The position numbers and the translations under genes are program-made. The notes beneath the pieces are model-generated. The model made no database searches. It had not been told where the DNA came from and worked only from the letters and a program-made list of their open reading frames with translations. Of a stretch of 64,000 bases of DNA, positions 1-10,200 are shown piece by piece; position 1 is the stretch's first letter, and the number at the start of each line of letters is the position of its first letter. This DNA comes from Ophiosphaerella korrae (taxonomy: Eukaryota; Ascomycota; Dothideomycetes; Pleosporales; Phaeosphaeriaceae), in assembly GCA_028456385.1 (NCBI GenBank), contig JALNQF010000016.1, positions 349,127 through 413,126 on the forward strand, in the 5' to 3' direction.

Positions 1-1
1 C

Positions 2-670
2 GGAGAAAGCCATCACCAGATCGACCAGCCTACTTTCCTTGTTCTTCTTCGTCAGCAGCTCTCAAAAGACCTAGATACCAACTGCAAACCTGTAGGTTTG
101 CCTGGGGCCTGCGGTGTTCTCTTCCGAATCCGGCTGAAATCGTACGGATACACTGTTGCGGCCAAAGCCACTCCTATCGACTTTGTTCACCGTCTCAAAC
201 GGGAGGCCATTATATACGAACACCTCCGTTCAATCCAGGGCAGCCACGTGCCAGTCTTTTTAGGCAATGTAGATTTGGAAACCCCTTATTTCTACGAAGG
301 GATTGCAGAGCTCGTTCATATGATGTTTCTCAGTTTTGGAGGAAAGAGGATCTCGCAGCACCTTACCTCCGAGAACAGGCCATTTCTCATACAACAGATC
401 AACTATGCAGCCCAGGCGATCCATGACCTTGGGGTCTTGCACAAAGACCTTATGCCCCGCAACATATTGTGGAACGAGGAGACAGGCCAAGTAATGGTGA
501 TTGACTTTGAACGGGCCGAGGTTGTCAAAGCACGACCTGTACTGCGTACTATCGCGGCAAACCGAAAGAGGAAGATGTTAGATGACGATTCAGTCAAAAG
601 GAGGAACTCATCTTCTATCTTTGTTCTAGAAAGACATCGAGCGGTTAACGAATTGCGATGGTTATGCTAA
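2..670 (+). CDS. Fungal protein kinase-like domain, 5' end outside window
   Basis: The frame is open from the first bases of the window, so the N-terminus lies upstream; it ends at a stop at 668-670. The translation has a kinase-like fold order: an AAK/REA stretch (about nt 160-215) that could be the N-lobe lysine and helix C, a catalytic loop HKDLMPRN with the histidine at nt 440 and Asp at 446, then a DFE tripeptide at nt 503 in place of the usual DFG. HxDxxxxN plus DFE is typical of the small, expanded fungal kinase-like families rather than classical Ser/Thr kinases. The C-terminal tail after VVKARPV is basic and short. Substrate unknown. Whether the gene is functional cannot be judged because the start is missing; the surrounding genes are all broken. 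Confidence 0.7.
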   Translation, partial: GESHHQIDQPTFLVLLRQQLSKDLDTNCKPVGLPGACGVLFRIRLKSYGYTVAAKATPIDFVHRLKREAIIYEHLRSIQGSHVPVFLGNVDLETPYFYEGIAELVHMMFLSFGGKRISQHLTSENRPFLIQQINYAAQAIHDLGVLHKDLMPRNILWNEETGQVMVIDFERAEVVKARPVLRTIAANRKRKMLDDDSVKRRNSSSIFVLERHRAVNELRWLC

Positions 671-959
671 CCACTCTTGCCCTTGGTTTTGTGCCTTCAG
701 AACAGTCCAAGTTGGCTTAGGACGTCTCACCGCCTTCGGTTTTGCCAACTAAGCTTCTCCAGGGTTAGCGTCAACTAGTCCTTGTCCATTACCTGTTCGA
801 CCGCCGCATGCAGCGTCGGTAACTATCCCATGCCCTGTTGGATTCTACCTTCCCTGTGCACGCTCGGGCCCACGCAAAGCCTCCAACCTCACCCCATATA
901 CTGCAGCTATCTGCAACGAGTTGTAATGTTACCGCCAAAACGCCTTAATTTACACCAAA

Positions 960-1977
960 ATGCCGATCCGCGGCCGCCCTGGCGATGACCTCGTGCCAAA
1001 GGATAATAATCCTCGTCACAGAGGAAAGGCAAAGCCCCCTCTACCGCCCAAGAGGCCACCCCCAGCATGGGAGCCACTCAATGTCGAAAATGAGCATCTA
1101 CGATGCTGCCCTCGCCTGCCTTCTCACGTGAGCTATGAGGAGCCTCTCGAGCTATTTCGGCTGTTCTGGGACAATAAGACGGTCAATAAAATCGGTATAT
1201 ACGCCAACGCCAATGCTCAACTGAAGCGTTCATCTGGTCCTCTCTGGTTGTTCATACGCCCATGGTCGCCGGTAACTGCAGATGAGATTTACGCGTATCT
1301 CTCCATAGTAATTTACATGGTGATTCACCGAGAGTCTTGCGTAGTTGGGTGCTGGAGAGAGGACTCACGATTGTTTGGTGTCGTTTATCACGTGCCAAGG
1401 ATTATGAGCGTTGCCCGGTTCTGGCAAATCGATCGCTACTTATATGTTTGCCAACCAAGAGACCAACGCCAACCCAATTTTGCAGAGTAATCGTCTACGT
1501 TTGAGCGTATATGCGGCTTATCAGAACACTTCCGCCGCGTGAGCCAGCGTTACTAGCAGCCAGGCCTAAATTTGGCTGTAGATGAGAGTACGACTCGCTT
1601 CTACGGGCGAACTCGTGAGACTACAACGATAGGCTGCAAAGCAGCTAGTACTGGATTTAAAACATGGCTCTTAGCGGACTCTGGATACTGTTTAAACTGG
1701 AGATTTCACACGAAAGGTTCAAAATCTAGTGATAGGCCATACAAAATCTTACCGCGCTGAACAGCAGAGGAGTTTTCAGTTACTCACGGCGTAGTAGCTG
1801 ATCTCGCGCTCGATTGCCAAGCTGGTGATAGTGAACAGAGATTGCTGCTACCTGGGCAGCATGTGATTTGGATGGATAACTTGATTACTACAATCAAGTT
1901 ACTCTCCCGCCTACGCAAAAGCCGGTTGTACAGCACCACAAGCTTGAAAATACCTTGCACTGATCGTGTGGTCAGGT
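960..1977 (+). pseudogene. piggyBac-type transposase relic (DDE_Tnp_1_7 family)
   Basis: One continuous reading frame from the ATG at 960 to 1977 carries the N-terminal and central parts of a piggyBac-derived transposase, interrupted by three nonsense codons at 1488 (TAA), 1554 (TAG) and 1758 (TGA). Recognisable segments are the ELFRLFWDNKTV region, then LAVDES...FYGR around 1569-1610, which carries the first catalytic Asp, a GFKTWLLADSGY segment, and WMDN near 1870, which carries the second catalytic Asp. Nothing resembling the third catalytic Asp or the cysteine-rich C-terminus follows, so the last third is missing. The stops could be C-to-T changes, but base composition is normal, so heavy RIP is not evident. 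No flanking TTAA duplications or inverted repeats were recognised. It is probably an old domesticated or dead copy. Confidence 0.75.
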
Positions 1978-3342
1978 GAGCTAATCTTTCACCGGGTCCA
2001 AGTATTGTTATGTCGCCATTAATAGTAGTAGGGTATGCGTAGTAGACCTTGTGCTCGTTACCAACAATAATGATTGCTGGCTCAACAAGATACAGAGGCT
2101 GTATAGTAGTATCCGTATCAAGGCTCGAGACTAGGAGATGTCGGAGGAGTGTTCTGTAGCCAGGCCTCAACGCGATCGAATAACGTAGGCTGTGTCATGG
2201 CCTCTGGGAATGATCTTCATAATAAGGTTGATAACGTCTGGGTCGCGCAGCTCAGTTGCTGAGCGGGGCTCTCGGTCAACTGCGAACGTGGCTTTTTCAG
2301 CGCGGCTCACATTGAGACCCCTTCCTCTTGTATATCTACGTCGGATCCAAGTCACGTGTGCTTTTGAATGTAAATGTTTTAGCCTTCTCCAATTACCATC
2401 AACTTTCCTATTTCTCCCCATATAATATTAGCATCATGAGGTATTGAGCAATGAATTTGGGGCTGCCGGGCTATGCATGCAAGAATTTTTGAGCTCACAA
2501 AGTCGTATTCCGTGCACTCGTCTAATATCTGTGAGTTCAACCAGGGCGGATCAGGACCATGCGGAACGGAATAAGCATAGGAGCGACACGGTTAGAATTG
2601 CGGTGAACCCTGTTCATAGCCCGCCCTTGCATCCGCGAGTCTCAGCAGACTCTTATAACGGATAGTAGAGAGAGTATACGTAATTAATGCGAATTGCCTA
2701 TTTACATGGAACGACAGTCTTGAAATGAAATAGTCTAGTTGACAAAGGAGCGAAGGTGGTTTGGGGGAGTCGTCGAGGCGGTGAAGAGTGACGACTAGTC
2801 GCGAGTCGAGGGCGGTAGTCGCGGGTTAAAAGTATGTAAGCGTTTCAATGCTCCACCAGGGGATGTAGTAAGGTACACCAAACGACCATCAGCCCGACGA
2901 TACAAATTGGTCATCTCTTCCACTCTACAAATCTCTGTGGTTCTCAATATACCATCCTGGGTTGTTAGATTGGCTACGGATGCATGGGGAAAGCATACTT
3001 CTTGGTGACTTGCCTTGTCCCGTCTGTACTCGCTTTCAATTTTGCCATTACCATCTTGCAACTTTTTTGGAGCTAATGTTTGCGATTGTGGTGTAATGCC
3101 GGTGGTCCACACCTGTAGACCCATTAAAGAATGTGGATGCGGGTGACAAAGACGTGCGGGAAGGCAAAGGACTGGGGAATATCTCAGCATCTCTGGGGCG
3201 CGCGTGATATATCATCGAGAACCCCCCCAATCGTAAGTTATCAGAACTTTGGGAAATTGGAACCACGCTTTTCGTCAGCATAGCTCAGTTCCAAGAGTCG
3301 CGGGATTGGTCTAGATGCAAGGTGTTTAGTGATTATGTAGGG
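1978..3342. other. No confident gene; short decayed frames
   Basis: This stretch holds only short open frames on both strands: minus 2421-2167 with 2170-1784, and minus 3281-3048 with 3190-2795. None has a domain I recognise. The two minus-strand pairs overlap in different frames, so each could be a frameshifted remnant, but this is speculative. Confidence 0.4.
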
Positions 3343-3467
3343 ACAATGGAGCCAGAGCTAATGCTCGACCATGGACGGAGCTAGAGCTGGTGCTCGATCT
3401 ACCATGGATGGAGCCAGAGCTGGTGCTCGATCGACCATGGATGGAGCTAGAGCTGATGCTTGTAGCG
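3343..3467. repeat. 33-bp minisatellite, about 3.8 copies
   Basis: Consecutive units start at about 3343 (25-26 bp, shortened), 3369, 3402 and 3435, each beginning CCATGG(A) and carrying GAGC(T/C)AGAGCTG. The length is a multiple of three, so both strands stay open across it: the plus strand gives MDGARAGARST repeats, the minus strand gives LAPSMVDRAPA repeats. No larger gene clearly contains it. Confidence 0.85.
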
Positions 3468-3640
3468 TGGGATCGACTGTGCTTCCGCGGATCAAGCGGC
3501 GAACAAGGTGTGTGAGGCTTGCGCTAGTTACGTCTATAGATTGGAGGCCCGACACAACAGTAATGATGTGATGAGTTGGTGCTTAATCAGCCTCGAACTT
3601 TTAACTTATACTACGGACTTGTTGGGGTTGAAAACCTACC

Positions 3641-5390
3641 TTATACCTTTTTTGTTGAGCTTTGTGCGCCCTTAATTCGATCGAGACAATTTGCGATGAT
3701 TGTATAGTTCCTTGAAAATATTAGCACTGGAACGCTTGCGTTGCGCGTGGTAAGACCTACAGATCTCAGGCTGGCCAAGGTATCAATAATCTTCTTGCTC
3801 AATCCCCACTCAGCCCGGTCCTCCACAAGCTGTGCCACCGCGCCAACGTACATTCGCACCATTCTTGGCAGAAGATCCTCGTTAGATGTATTTGGTGAAT
3901 CAAGTTGCTTCCGCAGTAAGTCCATCCATAGCGGTATGCGAGACCAGCGTAAGACATGGCTTCCAAACATTAGCGTTTGCGTGTCTTGCGAGCGAAAAAT
4001 GAAGTGTATAATTAGTGTCTGGTTCAAAATAGATTGTCTACCCAGGTCGAAGCGCAATTCGCCGTAGCTTTCGAGAGCAAAAATTGACTGGATCTTGGCT
4101 CCAACCTCTTCTATTTTGTTCCGTTGGCTCTTGGCTGTGAGAGCCAGCCAAATCCTACAAGACCTTCTGGAGCCGTTAGCCATATTGCCTTGCCGCAGCT
4201 ATCCTGATGAGTTAGCGTCAGAGCGCCACCTTGTGCAAGTGGTATCCACTCTTCATCGTCTTTCCATACCTTCGATCTGCTTGCTGTCGCTGAGATACGC
4301 TATGCAGTCCCCCCATCTAAGACAAAATCGCGAATCTGGCTTAAGATTTGGCAATCGTCTCCTGTGGGGAAGTGCAAAAAGTAGAACAAGGAAGGGGATT
4401 ACGCATTTCGAGAACATTCAGCCGTCTTTCCTGCGAGACATGTCCGACAAAACACTCGCGAACATCGCACAGCGTTACCTGTGTGCACGAACTTTTGTCC
4501 ATATCATGAGAAAGATCTTGTACAGACACTATCCTTTTAAGGTTCCACATCCGATTGAATAGCTGTTCAATGGGGCGTCCATTGTCCTTGGCCCACTGAA
4601 AAGGCTGCTGATGCATAGCGAGATGATAGGCCCATGAAGCATAATGTCCGGCTGGAGATAAGCCTCGGCCTCGCAGCCAGAAAGAAAATAGGCTTCGATA
4701 GAACTGTCGCCTCCAACCTTCACAGGGTGTGTAGCTTGATCAAGCAGACCTAATATTGAAATTGCATTTTGCTCATCCTAAGTCCCTTGTTTTGGTGTTC
4801 TTTGCCTTAGCTCACTCAGGAGTTTTTGAAGAAAGGCAGCATCTTCTCCTATTTGATATGATGGCCGAATTGCCAAGGTGATTGAAGGTGGGCATGTCGC
4901 AAGACAATTATGGAAAATGAGGCCACTCGTCGTCCGCTTGGCGTACTGTTTCATATGTTCTGCACAGAAAGAACCTTGCGGGCTGCCGAGCTTATCGATG
5001 ATGCCTACATCGTCGGCAATACAAACGTCGCGCAAGAGCTCTGGTGCTACTGAACATGAGCATTTACGGTCTAGCTCATCTTGCGCTATTTTTACGAGTC
5101 GCCTTTGTGATTTTCGTAACCTTGATGACCCCCTAAAACCGCCTTCAACCTCTTCCCCAGACCGCATAGGATGAACTGACAACTGGGTAGAATCAGCATT
5201 ATTTGAGCCTGAAATTAATTCATCTAGATCCTCTTCGAAAAGGAGTGGTATGCTTGGAGATGTCTCGTCGGTGTTAGTAGCGATAGAGCTAGGTTGCGGC
5301 CTGCTAATTAGGAGTAACAAAGACGAAGACTCGGCTGACTCAGTGAGGCTAAATGCATCTCGGACTACTAGTCCATACTTGTCTATTCTA
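3641..5390 (-). pseudogene. JmjC-like (cupin-fold) fungal protein, frameshifted
   Basis: Read on the minus strand, pieces in different frames line up as one fungal JmjC-like protein. In order: a low-complexity acidic N-part (5320-4780), a segment with AGHYASWAYHLAMHQQPF and PIEQLFNRMWN (about 4680-4530), an FPTGDDCQILSQIRDFVLDG segment (about 4360-4300), then KVWKDDEEWIPLAQGG followed by THQD at 4210-4201, APEGLVGFGW (about 4190-4155), and finally IIHFIFRSQDTQTLMFGSHVL (about 4020-3950). THQD supplies the HxD of a 2-oxoglutarate/Fe(II) dioxygenase-like metal site and IIHF the distal His. Frame changes are needed near 4665, 4385 and 4135, and there are in-frame stops near 4780 and 4290, so this is a pseudogene unless several introns are hidden. 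The family assignment is from memory of fungal JmjC-like proteins; the substrate is unknown. Confidence 0.55.
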
Positions 5391-6057
5391 TAACCTTGGG
5401 GTAGATCCTTTGAGTGTATGATAATATAGTCAACAGAGTAGAGCTGTTACCCTTTCGTACCAGTTTTGATAAGAGCACTTTGACCCTCCCAAGCTTGCAG
5501 ATCCGACAAGTCGACCGCCTCGATTGGATTTGCTGAGCCTTTCACCCAATCTTTCGAGCGATCAATTGGCTCAGTTTAGTCACAGCCTCTTCCCAGGTAT
5601 TCCGAACAGCAACATACCCAGCAGCTGGCAAACCTTTGGCTTGTCAAAGCCCATCCGTAATATCGCACTTTTTCATCACCCCAATTCTGGCCCACCTTTT
5701 CGAGAGGGGCAAAGCACTCATTTTTGAGCTCCTGCTCTTTTTCTACCATGACAAGGAAGCGCTGCCATTGGGTTCGGTCGGTACTGTTTCGATTGCTGCG
5801 CCAGCCAAACCTCTGCTGGCAGTATGCTTAGCATTCTTGTTGCATTGCTGCATCAACTGACTCGAAAAGCAGTTGAAAGTGCTCGTTGCGCTGAGTAACT
5901 ATCAAGCAGCATGTTTCGCATCGTAATACATGCTTCTAGCTTCGTCCCCGAGTCTGTAATGGCATGCGGTGATTCGCGAAACGCCTGCACGCTCGCGTAC
6001 GTTTCAGCAGAACTAGAGACGTCGCAATAAACTTGAAATTCATCTACTGAGGACTCC
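5391..6057 (-). other. Decayed minus-strand coding sequence, unidentified
   Basis: Minus-strand frames here read like protein, for example a stretch with QWQRFLVMVEKEQELKNECF and VRYYGWALTSQRFASC between about 5790 and 5610, but are broken by stops and frame changes. They may be the N-terminal part of the JmjC-like pseudogene downstream or the lost C-terminus of the phosphotransferase-like pseudogene upstream. No domain recognised. Confidence 0.3.
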
Positions 6058-6695
6058 ATACTGATGACTAGTGTTGATTTTGGCTTTGACATGTGGTAAA
6101 GTTTCAGTTGCCAGCCACTTATTCGTGTCCGAGTTCTTAGCTATGGCTCCAATGGCGTCGAAGTCCAGCCGAGAAAGTACCAACATAAATTCTGCCAGTT
6201 TTTCGTAGACGCAGTCTAGTTTGGCATCATCTATATCATCCCTCAGAACGATATCGTCCTCCTCAGACTGGACGGGCTGCCTCAAGAGGATAGCGAGCGA
6301 AGTACCATCGATACGGTTCATGATAATGAAGGGCCCAAGATTCCTAGGACTTTCTGTTAAACCCGAGCTGGTTACGCGGGGTACGGGGTGTTTCGTCTTT
6401 TCTCGCAAATATTCTAAGACTCGGACCTCGATCTTTACCTTCTCCTCTTGTCGAGCGGTGAGTGTGGCCTGGTTTTGGGAACCGGATAATAGCCTTTAGT
6501 CCTCCATCATTAAAGCGAACAGAGATACAGAGGTTGAAGGAGCCCTTCAGATACCCATCAAATTCCCCTTCAGGGCGTCCTGGACGGTGGCTCGATACAA
6601 AGGCTACAACTTCTTCCTCCGCGCCGAGAGCCTTGACCAACCAAGCTCTGCACTCCTCATCCCTCGACTTCGGCGATTTCGTCGTACGCAGTCAT
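6058..6695 (-). pseudogene. Aminoglycoside phosphotransferase-like (APH) protein, truncated and frameshifted
   Basis: The minus strand, starting at the ATG at 6695-6693 (MTAYDEIAEVE), encodes the N-lobe of a fungal APH-family protein. Segments in order: a WLVKALG...VVAFV helix region, YLKGSFNLCISVRFNDG with AIIRFPKPG, then EEKVKIEVRVLEYLREKT and PVPRVTSSGL, NLGPFIIM, and ADFM-type helix LDCVYEKLAEFMLVLSRL followed by DFDAIGAI. Frame changes are required near 6665 (after EVE) and near 6455 (after FPKPGH). The sequence loses similarity after the DTNKW region, before the catalytic HGDLxxxN loop and DxD motif, so the kinase half is absent. In intact relatives this fold phosphorylates small molecules, usually unknown ones in fungi. 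Confidence 0.7.
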
Positions 6696-7282
6696 TGGGG
6701 GAAATGCCAACGGCTCTAGAAGAGTTAATGTAGATAATGAATGATTTAGGATGAGATCTATTAGTATGTAGTGGCTCGATAGAATTGTGTCGCTTTAGAA
6801 GGCAAGCACTGCAGGTTGGGGGCTTTCAATAGATTACAGGTACGCTTTCCTCATTAGGGAATAGCGCCATCCTAGATGGGAATCGTGGCGGGGATCCACA
6901 TCATGGCAGCGCGGCGCATAGTCTTTTGAGTATGTGGGTTGCAGTCCGGCCATTCTGAAGCACAGCCGCTCTGTTTGGACGTGATAGGCGATTTTTGTGA
7001 TGTGCCGACCAATGCTTAAGCGCACAAGTGCAGGTTAACTAGTTATAACGTTAGGGCGCGCTGCAGCCTACCAACCCGCCGTCATCACTACACTCTATCC
7101 GCACAATTACAATCTTCACTCCAATCCTTCCCTACCTTACCTTTTGTTCTCCTGTCTCTGTTTATCCTTACCTCCCGCACTTCGCCAGCTCATAGCTCTG
7201 TCATCGAGATCTAGATACACCGCTCGACGTTATCGTGCCCCGCGATATTGGGTTTGACACAGTGTTGCCAAGTTGCTACGCT
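6696..7282. other. Intergenic, no gene seen
   Basis: No open frame with recognisable content. The stretch from about 7080 to 7230 is pyrimidine-rich (CTCC/CCTT runs), as in many filamentous-fungal promoters, and immediately precedes the ABC transporter relic, so it may be its old promoter and 5' UTR. Confidence 0.4.
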
Positions 7283-10200
7283 ATGGCATCCAGCACGCCT
7301 GCCTCTAGGCTAGCAGATGTGCCTACCGTCTCTGCCCTGGATGAGTGCGTTTTCCAACTTTTCGCTTCTTGTCGCCCTTGTGCTAACTGGCTCGCTGACT
7401 CAGCCTCTTCATTGTCTAGGTCCCGCCTATCCAGCATCCTTGTCACTGCTCTTACTATCTCTTCGTTTCACTTCCTGTCTATCATGCAAAAGCTAGGTTC
7501 GAATTCGAATTCGAATCCACCTTCCAGCTCTGGCCTGGAAAATGTAATCAATAGCAACCGTAGGCCTGACATTGCTGCCAGCCTTGCGGCCCTGCATACA
7601 CGCAAGTTTATACGGCGGCGTATGCTCTCTATATTCGAGGCGATGCTCTTGGGAGCGTCATTGAAACTCTCTTGGGACAATTGACAAGCAGGCTCTCCAA
7701 GCATTGATTGCTACTTCTGGTCCTTACTTGGGATTATCTTGTAATGGGATACAGTGCACGATCCAACTCCATCAATTTTCGTCGAGCCGTCAGGGTGAAT
7801 TCTGCCTTCCTCTACGCCATCCGCTGGCTGATAGCCGTATGGGCCCTTTATACTCAGCGCGTGCACGACCGTCGCGTCTTAGCTATATCAGGCTCTGACC
7901 TCCCTTTCGCAACCTTCACAACCCTCCTTCTATTTGTTCTCTTCGCCTGTCCTTGATATTTGCCCGAAGAGGGTGTGAGTTATCCAGATGCTACCAGGGA
8001 GACCTACTTGAGCCTCCTTGGCACGATCAGCTTCGCGTGGGTAGACAATCTTCTGTTCGCCGGCTGGTATTCTAACAAAGTGTGCCTCGACCAACTTCCC
8101 ACACTCAGCCCTCCCGATCAAACTGCTACGAATGTGCACGGCTTTAGGAGTTCATCCAAAAAAAAAGGCGCCAGCCTAGTGTCGCGCATCCTTAGCCATT
8201 TTCGGATACCCCTCATCCTCCAAGCAGTCTAGGCGTCCATGCACGGCGTGCTCTCCTTTGTCCCCACTCTGTTACTTCAATCTATCCTGCAACAAGTTGA
8301 ACGCTCAACAGAAATCTCCGCGAAACAGTCCTAGATTCAGGTTGCACTGCTCTTTCTTTGTAGCCTTCTGGCTTCGACTACAGAGAGTAGATCGGTTTGG
8401 CTAGGTCAAAAGATTGGGTTTCGACTAAAATCAATTGTGACCACTGAGATATATACCAAGGCATTGAGAAGAACAGCGATTGTTCAACCAATGAATAGTG
8501 AGATACCTGGTAACACTCCGCCCGCTCGTGCCGATGTTGGGCCTATCCTAAACCTTTTGACTACCGATGCATCTAAAGTGGCTGATACCGATGCCAATAT
8601 GCACCAAATCTGGATTTCTGTTCCTGTTCAGGTCTTCGTCGCTATTGCCCTTCTTTATCGAACATTGGGTCCCAGCATCTTTGCTGGCGTCACTCTGATG
8701 GCGGCCATGATTCCTATCAACTCGCGGATTGCTCAGCGGTTTGGCGCAATCCAGATACAGGTCATGGCCGCATCAGATAACAGAACCCAGAGCACAATTG
8801 AGGTGGTGCGCAACATCCGAATTATAAAATTTTTCGCATGGGAGCCCCACTTCGAGCAGGCTATTGGAAATGATCGAGCAAAAGAGCTTCAAACACTGCG
8901 CTCTTGGTACATTCTTTGGTCCATCGTTGCCAGCATTTGGTACGCCATGCCATTGTTGATATCTTTCGCCTCTTTCTTTATGTATGCCGTTATCCTGCGA
9001 CAGTCCCTCACACCTTCGCTGGCCTTCACTTTGCTCTCCTTGTTCAACCTCTTGAAGATGCCTCTCGACGACTTCGTCGGCATGATTAACCGTGTTCAAG
9101 ATACTCTTGCTTCTATTCGGCGAATTGAAGCATTCTTACAGGAAGAGGAAACGGAAAAGTATTCCCAACTTGTACAGACAGATTCTTCATCTTCTGGCAG
9201 TCTTGGGTTCGAGCACGTGACCTTCAAATGGGTTCACATCCTAAAGAAAAGCTCTCGCAAACACGACGATCTGTCTACAAGGCCAGCTTCTGGTGTTGGG
9301 AAGTACGATTTCTCTCTCAAGGATCTAAACTTCAAATTCGCACGCGGGAAATTGAATATTATCACTGAACCCACCGGGAGCGGCAAGTCTTCTGTTCTCC
9401 AAGCCCTTCTTGGCGAAATGAGACATATCCAAGGGCGTTTGCTGATGCCGGCCGCCATTGATCGTGTGGATTTAGAAGCAGACTCGAATGGGCTCATAGA
9501 TGGGATAGCATATTGTGCCCAGGAAGCCTGGTTGATGAACGACACAGTACGAAACAACATCGTCTTTGGCAGTCACTACGTTGAGGACCAATACAAGGCA
9601 GTCCTAGAAGTTTGTGCTCTAGGCCGGACTTGCAAACTCTTACTGACGGCGACCTTACAAGGATCGGTGAACGTGGTGTATCTCTGTCCGGAGGCCAAAA
9701 ACAACGAATTGCCCTGGCTCGGGCTACCTACTCCAATGCGTCTCACCTACTTCTTGATGGCTGTTTCAGCGCTTTGGACTCTCACACTACCAGATGGATC
9801 TTCCAAAATTGTCTAAAGGGACCGTTGATAAATGGACGCACAGTCATTTTAGCAACACATAACGCGGCGCTTACGGCGGCTGATGCAGCCTTCGTAGTTG
9901 TGCTCAGAGAGGGGAAAGTGGTCGCTTCGGGCAGCGCGGTCGAAATCAAGCGCTCGGCCAATCTTCCCGAGTTCGAAAATCTGGTAACCCAAGAATCGGT
10001 CACAACTAATCACTCTAAAGTAATGGAGACTTCGCTGGACCATCGCCTAAGGCCAGTAAAACTTGAGAGAGAGAGCGTTGAGGTTCTTTCTTTTATTGGT
10101 CAACAATTCGGAGCCATTGCCACGAATTGGTGGATTCAAGTGCTATGCAACGCATATGTTATACCTAGTCAGCAGGCCACTACGACTCCCTCAAAGCATA

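Noticed and set aside
1784..2421. Minus-strand frames of 128 and 84 aa
   Set aside because: The first overlaps the better supported piggyBac relic on the plus strand; neither has a recognisable domain.
2444..2665. Plus-strand frame of 73 aa
   Set aside because: No domain, no supporting neighbour, unremarkable composition.
7497..7520. GTTCGAATTCGAATTCGAAT, resembling a tRNA T-arm
   Set aside because: It is a GAATTC tandem repeat inside the N-terminal region of the ABC transporter relic; no acceptor stem or anticodon arm fits around it.
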